Shown: piece by piece, positions 1 to 6,643 of the stretch
Layout: each line of letters begins with the position of its first letter
Numbering within the stretch: the first letter of the stretch is position 1
Assembly (NCBI GenBank): GCA_049509915.1
Contig: JBEKZL010000161.1
Coordinates: 1 to 18,295, forward strand
Reading direction: 5' to 3'
DNA: 18,295 nt
From: JBEKYD01 sp049509915
GTDB taxonomy: Bacteria > Acidobacteriota > Terriglobia > Bryobacterales > Bryobacteraceae
Notes under the pieces: generated by a model
The model's database searches: none
What the model saw: only the letters and a program-made list of their open reading frames with translations
Told to the model about the DNA's origin: nothing
Position numbers and translations under genes: made by a program

Positions 1-1884
1 GAAGGCGCGGTGGACGTGTACGGGCGCGTGTTCGCCGGCGACGGCAGCGTACACCAGGGACTCTACGTCACCGATGGGTCCATCATTCCGAGCGCGCTCG
101 GCGTCAATCCTTTTCTGACCATCTCGGCGCTGACCGAGCGCTTTGTCGAGCGCAAGATTCAGCAACTCCAGGGCGCGGCCTATCCCGAGCCCGCGAAGCC
201 GGTCAGCATGGCTGGCCTGAGCGCGCTCGACGCCATCGGCTATAACGAAGGCGAACTCGAAGCTCTGTTCCGCCGCTGTCCCACCATGGGGATCGATACC
301 ATTGTCAACCAGGGCGGCAACCCGGCGATCGACATCGCTAAGGAGACCATTTTCAACGACCGCTACTGGAAGGGCTTTTTCCCGCAGGGAAACGTGCTGA
401 ACGCCATGTCCTCGGCCATTTTCACTGGCTTCAAGAAGCAATTTCAAAAGCAGCCGAATGGACAATACACCGGCATCACCAGCGACACCGATAATCACAT
501 CCAGGCGCGCAACAGCCTGGAAGAAATCACCGTCGAAGTGGGACACAGCGATGGCACTCTGGAGCCGGGCAATTACGTTCTTCTTCGCTATCTGGATCCG
601 CCCTGGCAGGGCTTTTACGACATCTTGAAGATCGTCAATCAGGACCTATTGATCGGGCGCGTGTACCTGGGTAAGTATCCGCACGGCGCGCGCGTTCTGA
701 CTTTTCCCATGTCCCGGCTCTACGGCTTCGGCCAGATGACGGATGACGACCATGACGCGCTGTACGCCGCCGGTACGGCGCCCGACGCCGCCGATCTGAA
801 CGGCGTTTGGCGTATGGATGTCATTTCCAACGCGAATCACGCAAGCGGAATCGCCTATCTGCAGTTCAGTAACTTGCCCGACGGGCGGTTCGAGGCGCGC
901 TATCAACTTATGGGTCTCATCGAGGGATTGATCGTCCCAAGCTTCCTGAAAGACCATTTCCAGTTGCACGACTTCACCCCGTTTCACGACGAGATTCGCA
1001 AGGTGACCGCGGATTTCATGGTCGGCAAGTACATCACCACGCTGCCGGGCGCCACCGCTGAGCTGGTGGCTAACTCGTCGTTCGGTCTGTTCCACACCGA
1101 AACCGGCGGGCAATTCGGCTTCTACTACATGCTGACCCGAATCGCCGGGAAGCAACTGCCCACTAACACGCTATTGCGCCCGTTTCTCGATACACAATTG
1201 CCGGATGGCGTCGGCATGACTTTCAAAGAGCAGATGGTCGGCTGGTATTTCCCCGGAGAAGGCACGCCCGCGCCCGGTCTCGCCGGAGACCTTACCATCG
1301 CGCAGCGAATTCCAGCCAGCGGCAACCCACCCGGCGCGGTGACTTCGAGCTTCGAGGTCACCATGACGATTCGGGACGTCAACGAGTTCGTCGATGGCTA
1401 TGAGCATGAGGCGCAGATCGCCGGCACGATCTCGTTCGCGCAATTCGCGGGTCAGGGTCCGGCCACTTTCCCGATCGACTCGGCGAACAGCCGGTTTCAT
1501 TACCTTCGGGTGAACCTCGCCACGGGCGAAGCCGAGATGAACTATCATATCGAATTCCTCGCCGGCGGCAACCGTTTCCGCTTCGAAGGAGTGAAATACA
1601 TGGAGAAGGACGTGGGCGATCTGCTCACCGACTACACTACCCTCTATTGCCACGTCCACCAGCAACAACCCGGCGGCGACAACGAAACGGGTACAGCGTT
1701 ACTGAAGTTTCAGACGTTCGAAGATTGGGCCGCGGTGGAGAATCTGGCCGGCTTCCTGGGGTCTTTTCAGATCACCGGGACAAGCGATCCGGCGATGCAA
1801 TTTCAGGCGCGTATGCGTTTTATCGCCTTCACCGCGCAGTTCGTTCAGCGCGAATTCGATCCTCTCGGATCGCTTGTCAGTTAG
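1..1884 (+). CDS. GMC oxidoreductase C-terminal part with long C-terminal extension (5' partial)
   Basis: The frame is open from base 1, so the true start lies outside the window; the GTG at 10 is only an internal codon. Residues 20-50 of the visible part show the GMC C-terminal signature (YVTDGS..P, then GVNPFLTISAL). The Asn of GVNP (visible residue 36) matches the active-site Asn of cholesterol oxidases and relatives, which are FAD enzymes that oxidise alcohols. After this the protein continues for about 575 residues where most GMC enzymes stop. One stretch (about 170-245) has a PPWQGFYDI segment and an IGRVYLGKYPHG segment. Later stretches (about 265-345 and 455-560) look beta-rich, with alternating F/Y and G, like lipid-binding or jelly-roll modules, but I cannot name them. 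The gene ends 153 bp before a DUF2235 hydrolase on the same strand. The GMC call is good; substrate and extension function are unknown. Confidence 0.8.
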   Translation, partial: EGAVDVYGRVFAGDGSVHQGLYVTDGSIIPSALGVNPFLTISALTERFVERKIQQLQGAAYPEPAKPVSMAGLSALDAIGYNEGELEALFRRCPTMGIDTIVNQGGNPAIDIAKETIFNDRYWKGFFPQGNVLNAMSSAIFTGFKKQFQKQPNGQYTGITSDTDNHIQARNSLEEITVEVGHSDGTLEPGNYVLLRYLDPPWQGFYDILKIVNQDLLIGRVYLGKYPHGARVLTFPMSRLYGFGQMTDDDHDALYAAGTAPDAADLNGVWRMDVISNANHASGIAYLQFSNLPDGRFEARYQLMGLIEGLIVPSFLKDHFQLHDFTPFHDEIRKVTADFMVGKYITTLPGATAELVANSSFGLFHTETGGQFGFYYMLTRIAGKQLPTNTLLRPFLDTQLPDGVGMTFKEQMVGWYFPGEGTPAPGLAGDLTIAQRIPASGNPPGAVTSSFEVTMTIRDVNEFVDGYEHEAQIAGTISFAQFAGQGPATFPIDSANSRFHYLRVNLATGEAEMNYHIEFLAGGNRFRFEGVKYMEKDVGDLLTDYTTLYCHVHQQQPGGDNETGTALLKFQTFEDWAAVENLAGFLGSFQITGTSDPAMQFQARMRFIAFTAQFVQREFDPLGSLVS

Positions 1885-1928
1885 CCAGGTGCGATGTTTC
1901 GGGGCCTCGGCAACTTGTTCACGATCAA

Positions 1929-1988
1929 CCGCTCCCTGACGGTCGCGGCTCGGAAAACGCACGAAACCGAGCCGCGGCCGTGAGCGGG
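1929..1988. repeat. Palindromic REP-like element, full hairpin (copy 1)
   Basis: Left arm 1929-1953 and right arm 1967-1988 are inverted copies around a 13-nt loop. The inner 15 bp (ACGGTCGCGGCTCGG against its partner) pair with one mismatch. A bulge of about four bases then precedes a CGCTC/GAGCG outer stem. A related single arm lies at 16838-16863 between argF and argG. The hairpin sits just after the GMC stop and could act as a transcript-end stabiliser or attenuator, but there is no T run, so it is not a classic terminator. Two copies in non-coding gaps suggest a dispersed genomic REP/BIME family. Confidence 0.75.
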
Positions 1989-2037
1989 CGGTCGCTTAAT
2001 AGGTGACCCCAATTTCATACATACACAGGAGCCAGCC

Positions 2038-3063
2038 ATGAGTCGACGAATTGCATTTTGCTCGGACGGTACGTGGGAGGGGACGGACGGCAACACCAAC
2101 GTTTACAAAATCTTCAAGGCCATCGTCGCCATCCCCGGCGAACAATACCCGGTTTACGACGATGGCGTCGGCGCGGACGGAACGCCGATCGAGAGGCTGC
2201 TGGGCGGAGCAGCTGGCACCGGGCTTTTCCAGAAGATTAAGGATGGATATTCGGCGATTTCGAGCGTCTACGAGGAGGGAGACGAGGTCTTCCTGTTCGG
2301 CTTCAGCCGTGGCGCCTATACGGCCCGCAGCCTGGCGGGAATGATTGCCATCTGCGGGCTGCCGACGAAAAATCCCGATACCAACCTGGTGAATACGGCA
2401 TTCGAGGCGTATCGAAGCAAAGACCGGAGGGCAGCGATTATGGCGACGCTGGGCGGCTATGGGCTGGTGGACGCAAAGCTCACCATGGTGGGAGTGTGGG
2501 ACACGGTGGGGTCGCTTGGGATACCGGCGCTCGTCGGCGGAGTCGATCCGCTGTTATATGGGTTCCTCGATACGGGTCTGCACCCGGACGTTTTGAACGC
2601 CTACCATGCGGTTTCGATCGACGAGCGCCGGCGGGAGTTTCCCGCGACGCTTTGGACCGGGCCGTTCGCCGCCGGACAAATTGTCGATCAGGTGTACTTC
2701 TGCGGCGTCCATGGCGACGTTGGAGGCGGATACGTTGACGATTCGGGCACGGGAACTACGCTGTCCGACATAACGCTAAGTTGGATGATGAGCAAAGCGC
2801 AGGCGCTGGGATTGTCGTTCGACCCGGCCGTCGCGGCTCGATTTCCAAGCCCGATCGACAAGAAATATGCGCTGGACACGAAGCACGAGTCCTGGAGTCC
2901 CTTGTGGCTGTTCCCGAAGTCGAGGGAGATCGCTCAAAACGCGGCGTTGGCCAATAGCGTGGAGTTGCGCTGGCAGATAGACGTGACGTACCGGCCTCCC
3001 AATCTGTCACCCGCCGGAGGACTGCCCGGGGCGGGGTACGACCGCCGGACAGTCGTGGCTTAG
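2038..3063 (+). CDS. DUF2235 alpha/beta hydrolase (Tle1-like lipase fold)
   Basis: This 341-residue protein has the hallmarks of the DUF2235 family, which includes the Tle1 phospholipase effectors: an N-terminal FCSDGTWEG strand, a nucleophile elbow GFSRGAY with Ser90, a WDTVG segment with Asp155, and GVHGDVGGGY with His225. Ser, Asp and His are the expected triad. The ATG is preceded by AGGAG (about 2027) at good spacing, which fixes the start. There is no signal peptide or obvious membrane segment, so it is probably cytosolic unless secreted by a partner. No type VI secretion, VgrG/PAAR or immunity gene is nearby, so an effector role has no support here. Acyl-ester hydrolysis is likely from the family; the substrate is unknown. 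It follows the GMC gene across a repeat and may or may not be co-transcribed. Its 3' end converges on the iron-transport gene with a 24-bp gap. Confidence 0.88.
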   Translation: MSRRIAFCSDGTWEGTDGNTNVYKIFKAIVAIPGEQYPVYDDGVGADGTPIERLLGGAAGTGLFQKIKDGYSAISSVYEEGDEVFLFGFSRGAYTARSLAGMIAICGLPTKNPDTNLVNTAFEAYRSKDRRAAIMATLGGYGLVDAKLTMVGVWDTVGSLGIPALVGGVDPLLYGFLDTGLHPDVLNAYHAVSIDERRREFPATLWTGPFAAGQIVDQVYFCGVHGDVGGGYVDDSGTGTTLSDITLSWMMSKAQALGLSFDPAVAARFPSPIDKKYALDTKHESWSPLWLFPKSREIAQNAALANSVELRWQIDVTYRPPNLSPAGGLPGAGYDRRTVVA

Positions 3064-3087
3064 CGGCATGTCCGGGGCATCGCCGGC

Positions 3088-4068
3088 CTACGAGCTCCCA
3101 ATGAGAATCCCGGTGAGGAACACCAGTGCGCCTCCCAGGCCAACTTGCAGGGCCGCGGACAGGGGCGGGGTTTCCATATAACGGTGGCGAATCCAGGCGA
3201 TGCTGGCCAGTTCCACGGCCACCACCGCGATGGCCGCAGTCATGGCGGTATGGAAATTGCCGATCAGGAACGGCAGGGTATGGCCGATACCGCCGAGCGC
3301 AGTCATCAGCCCGCATACCGCGCCGCGGACCCAGGGATGGCCGCGTCCGGTCAGGCTGCCATCGTCGGAGAGGGCTTCGGCGAACCCCATGCTGATGCCC
3401 GCGCCCACGGAGGCCGCCAAGCCCACCAGGAAGGCGTCTTCGGGGCGATGGGTGGCATAGGCGGCGGCAAATACCGGCGCCAGGGTGGAAACCGAGCCAT
3501 CCATCAGCCCGGCCAAGCCCGGCTGCACGATTTGCAACACGAACAGCCGGCGGCTGGCTTCGGCCTCCTGTTTCTTCACGTCCGGGCCGACCTTGGCCTC
3601 TTCCAGCGCTTCGGCGCGGTTCTCGTGATAACGTTCTTCCTGCGCCAGGTCGTCGAGCAACTGGCGAACGCGGGCATCGTTGGTGCGGGCCGCGGCACGC
3701 TCGTAGAAGCGGCGGGTTTCGACCTCCATGGCGGCGGCCTGATTGCGAACCGCCTCAAGCCCCAACGGCCTGATCAGCCACACCGGCTTGCGGTTGACGA
3801 AGCCGCGGACGTCCTGACGGCGGATCAGGGGGATATGATCGCCAAACTTATCGCGTGACAACTCGATCAGGCGCCGCCGGTGGCCGGACTCTTCCTCCTT
3901 CATCTCGTCGAAGACCGACGCGGTCGCCGGAAAATCCTGGCGCAGACCTTCGGCGAAATCGGCATAGATCCGCTCGTCTTCTTCCTCGAGGGAAATTGCC
4001 AGGGCCAGGACCTCTTTTTCAGTCAGGCTATCGAAGCTTCGCATAAGTTGATTTTGACCCGATGCCAT
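3088..4068 (-). CDS. mbfA: Rubrerythrin-VIT1 fusion, membrane-bound ferritin / iron-manganese exporter (MbfA/Er-VIT type)
   Basis: This 326-residue protein has two modules. Residues about 15-165 form a ferritin-like four-helix bundle with the di-iron ligand pattern of rubrerythrins: a Glu-rich LEEEDERIY helix, an EEESGH motif (Glu60, His63), EVETRRFYE near 116-124, and EERYH (Glu145, His148). Residues about 175-326 are a CCC1/VIT1-type membrane domain with several hydrophobic helices, including the DGSVSTLAPVFAAAYA and GAGISMGFAEALSD segments typical of VIT family iron/manganese transporters. The fusion is known from alphaproteobacterial MbfA, which exports iron and protects against iron and peroxide stress, and the length fits. 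The start at 4068 has no strong ribosome site; Met9 is an alternative. It is divergent from hypF with 48 bp between, where no clear Fur or MntR box can be read. The family is secure; iron as substrate is inferred. Confidence 0.9.
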   Translation of the reverse strand: MASGQNQLMRSFDSLTEKEVLALAISLEEEDERIYADFAEGLRQDFPATASVFDEMKEEESGHRRRLIELSRDKFGDHIPLIRRQDVRGFVNRKPVWLIRPLGLEAVRNQAAAMEVETRRFYERAAARTNDARVRQLLDDLAQEERYHENRAEALEEAKVGPDVKKQEAEASRRLFVLQIVQPGLAGLMDGSVSTLAPVFAAAYATHRPEDAFLVGLAASVGAGISMGFAEALSDDGSLTGRGHPWVRGAVCGLMTALGGIGHTLPFLIGNFHTAMTAAIAVVAVELASIAWIRHRYMETPPLSAALQVGLGGALVFLTGILIGSS

Positions 4069-4116
4069 AGCTTATCGCCAGTCCAAATTCCGGTTACACT
4101 TGGCCGGTAGCAGAAG

Positions 4117-6327
4117 GTGCGCAAACAAATCCGAATTCGCGGCACTGTGCAGGGGGTTGGCTTCCGGCCGTTCGTACGGAACCTGGCGCGCGAACTCGGC
4201 GTCGCCGGCTTCGTGCGCAACACCGAGGCCGGGGTTGAAATTGAAGCCGAGGTTGAAGCCGGGGGCGCCCGGATGGGCGTTTTTCTGGAGCGGCTGCGCA
4301 CCGAATGCCCGCCTCTGGCGCGGATTGCCGAAATCGACGTTTCGGACCTGCCGCCGGCCGGCGAAGCCGGCTTCGAGATCCGGCCAAGCGCGCGGCCGGT
4401 GGGAGATTTCGCCCTGCTCCCTCCCGACATCGCCACCTGCGACGACTGCCTGCGCGACCTCACCGACCCGGCCAACCGCCGCTATCTCTACCCGTTTACT
4501 AACTGCACCAATTGCGGCCCGCGCTACACCATCATTCAGGACGTCCCCTACGACCGCGCAGCCACCACCATGGCCGGCTTCCGCATGTGCGCCGCCTGCG
4601 AAGCCGAGTATCGCGACTCCGGCGACCGCCGTTTCCACGCCCAGCCGAACGCCTGCGCGGAATGCGGCCCGCGGATTTCGGCGGCACTCGAGGAAGTGCG
4701 CGGCTGGCTGGCCGAAGGGCGAATCGTGGCCATCAAAGGGCTGGGCGGTTATCACCTGGCCTGCGACGCTTCGAGCCACGGCGCGGTGCGCCTGCTGCGC
4801 GAGCGGAAGCGACGGGGCAACAAGCCTTTCGCCCTGATGGTCGGCACCCTGGAAGACGCCGCCGCGATTTGTTTTGTGGACGACGAAGCGGCGCGCGAGC
4901 TGACCGGCCCGCGCCGGCCCATTGTACTTATGCGCCGGCGCCCCGACACAACGCTGTCGCCCACCGTCGCGCCCGGCGTCCCCGACCTCGGCGTGATGCT
5001 GCCCTATACACCGCTGCATCATCTGCTGTTCGCGGGCGGCGAATTTCGGGCGCTCGTCATGACCAGCGGCAACCTGAGCGAGGAGCCGATCGTGAGCCGG
5101 GAAGAGGAGTTGCCAAGACTGCGGCAGCTTGCCGACCGCTTTCTTACTCATAACCGCCCCATCCGCACGGCTGTGGACGATTCCGTGGTGCGGTTGTTCC
5201 GCGGACGGCCGGTGGTGCTGCGGCGCTCCCGCGGCTATGCCCCCGCGCCGATCGACCTGGGTCGCCCGCTGCCCGCGCTGGCGGCCGCCGGCGGCGAGCT
5301 CAAGAACACCTTCTGCCTCACCACCGGGCACTACGGCATCCTGAGCCAACACATCGGCGACCTGGAAAACTACGAAACCCTGGTCTTCTTCCGCGAGACC
5401 CTCGATCACATGCAGCGTTTCTTCCGGGTGAAACCGTGCGCCGTCGCTCACGATCTTCATCCCGGTTACCTCAGCACTCGCGCTGCTCTCGATATGGACC
5501 TGCCGGCGATCGGCGTGCAACACCATCACGCCCATGCCGCCAGTTGCATGGCGGAGCATCGCCTGGAAGGCAAGGCGATCGGCGTGGCGTTCGACGGCAC
5601 CGGCTACGGCGCCGACGGCGCCATCTGGGGCGGGGAAATATTGGTCTGCGACTACGCCGGCTTCGAACGCCGCTTTCACCTGCGCTATATCCCGCTGGCC
5701 GGAGGCGATACGGCGGTGCGCGAGCCGTGGCGCGCGGCGCTGGCTTACCTCGGCGACGCCGGCCTCGGCCCGGCGGATGCGCCCGCGCTAGGCAAAGTGG
5801 ACGGGCGCCGCATGCGGGTGGTCTCGACTATGATCGAGCGCGGCTTCCAGACGGTGGCTACTTCTTCCTGCGGACGCCTGTTCGACGCCGTTTCCGCCCT
5901 GCTGGGAGTGTGTCTGGAGAGCCGCTACGAAGCCGAAGCTGCCATGAAGCTGGAAGCGATAGCGGACGACGACAAAGCCGCCTTCGGCTTCGAGTTGTCC
6001 AGCGAGGAGATCGACCTGCGCGAAACCATCCGCGCCTTGATTGCCGGCCTCCGCCGCGGCGACACCGTTGCCAGCCTGGCCGGGCGGTTCCACCATACGC
6101 TGGCGCGCGCCATTGTCGAGGCCTGCAACCAGGTGCGCCGCACCGACGGACTCCACCGCGTCTGCCTGAGCGGCGGCAGCTTTCAAAATATGCGTCTGCA
6201 GGAAGCCACCCTAGCCGGCCTGGAGGGCGCCGGCTTCGAAGTATACTGGCAATCCGAAGTCCCGCCCAACGACGGAGGACTGTCGCTCGGCCAGGCTGTA
6301 ATCGCGTGCGCGCGGGTGGAGGGGTAA
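4117..6327 (+). CDS. hypF: Carbamoyltransferase HypF, [NiFe]-hydrogenase maturation
   Basis: HypF uses carbamoyl phosphate and ATP to make the thiocarbamate on HypE that becomes the cyanide ligands of [NiFe] hydrogenases. All domains are present in 736 residues. The acylphosphatase-like domain carries VQGVGFRPF with Arg17 and Asn35. Two zinc fingers have cysteines 108, 111, 130, 133, 158, 161, 180 and 183 in the exact HypF spacing (2-18-2-24-2-18-2). A YrdC-like domain starts near 190 (KGLGGYHLACDA). A Kae1-like domain carries the HHHAH metal motif (469-473), FDGTGYGADG and LSGGSFQNM. The GTG start is forced, because a stop lies in frame only nine bases upstream and the acylphosphatase strand begins at once. 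No clear Shine-Dalgarno precedes it, so the message may be nearly leaderless. No hypABCDE or hydrogenase genes are in the window. The gene looks intact. Confidence 0.96.
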   Translation: MRKQIRIRGTVQGVGFRPFVRNLARELGVAGFVRNTEAGVEIEAEVEAGGARMGVFLERLRTECPPLARIAEIDVSDLPPAGEAGFEIRPSARPVGDFALLPPDIATCDDCLRDLTDPANRRYLYPFTNCTNCGPRYTIIQDVPYDRAATTMAGFRMCAACEAEYRDSGDRRFHAQPNACAECGPRISAALEEVRGWLAEGRIVAIKGLGGYHLACDASSHGAVRLLRERKRRGNKPFALMVGTLEDAAAICFVDDEAARELTGPRRPIVLMRRRPDTTLSPTVAPGVPDLGVMLPYTPLHHLLFAGGEFRALVMTSGNLSEEPIVSREEELPRLRQLADRFLTHNRPIRTAVDDSVVRLFRGRPVVLRRSRGYAPAPIDLGRPLPALAAAGGELKNTFCLTTGHYGILSQHIGDLENYETLVFFRETLDHMQRFFRVKPCAVAHDLHPGYLSTRAALDMDLPAIGVQHHHAHAASCMAEHRLEGKAIGVAFDGTGYGADGAIWGGEILVCDYAGFERRFHLRYIPLAGGDTAVREPWRAALAYLGDAGLGPADAPALGKVDGRRMRVVSTMIERGFQTVATSSCGRLFDAVSALLGVCLESRYEAEAAMKLEAIADDDKAAFGFELSSEEIDLRETIRALIAGLRRGDTVASLAGRFHHTLARAIVEACNQVRRTDGLHRVCLSGGSFQNMRLQEATLAGLEGAGFEVYWQSEVPPNDGGLSLGQAVIACARVEG

Positions 6328-6643
6328 CGCCCTTACAAAGGTTGCTGCGGAAGTCACGGAAGGTTTCCGGCTCGGGTGTCCCGCTTCGTCCGTCCAATAT
6401 AGTTGAAAGCGATCCCCCCGCCGTGCATCTCGTTGCTCCGGTTTGTGCCGCAAGAGTCATCAGTTGTTAACATTCGCTTGTTAAATTCTCCAGGAGGCCC
6501 TCTTGCAGCGATTCTCCACCAGGTGTGTCTGGCTTAAGGCGTCCGCAAGAACGCACCGAGCCAGCGGACGTAGTAGCGTGGCCGGTCGTTAAAAAGCCGC
6601 GGGCAATGATGTCTGTCCGCGACGGGGAAATCGGAGTAATTCA
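6328..6643. promoter_or_regulatory. 316-bp non-coding stretch upstream of the receptor gene
   Basis: No convincing protein gene lies here. Visible elements are: a direct repeat TTGTTAA at 6464-6470 and 6478-6484 (14-bp period) in the only AT-rich patch; an AGGAGG at 6492-6497 followed after 5 nt by a TTG that opens a 29-codon frame ending at 6592 (Arg/Ser-rich, possibly a leader peptide, unproven); a 7-bp inverted repeat CGTCCGC/GCGGACG at 6540-6546 and 6564-6570 with a 17-nt loop; and GGAG at 6633-6636, which serves the TTG start at 6644. I could not assign a good -35/-10 pair. Confidence 0.4.

Noticed and set aside
2038..3063. Type VI secretion lipase effector with immunity partner
   Set aside because: The DUF2235 fold fits, but no VgrG, PAAR, Hcp or lipoprotein-like immunity gene is present on either side.
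4072..5679. 535-residue frame opposite hypF
   Set aside because: It is a shadow on the minus strand of a fully convincing HypF; its translation shows no domain and reflects high GC in the third codon position.
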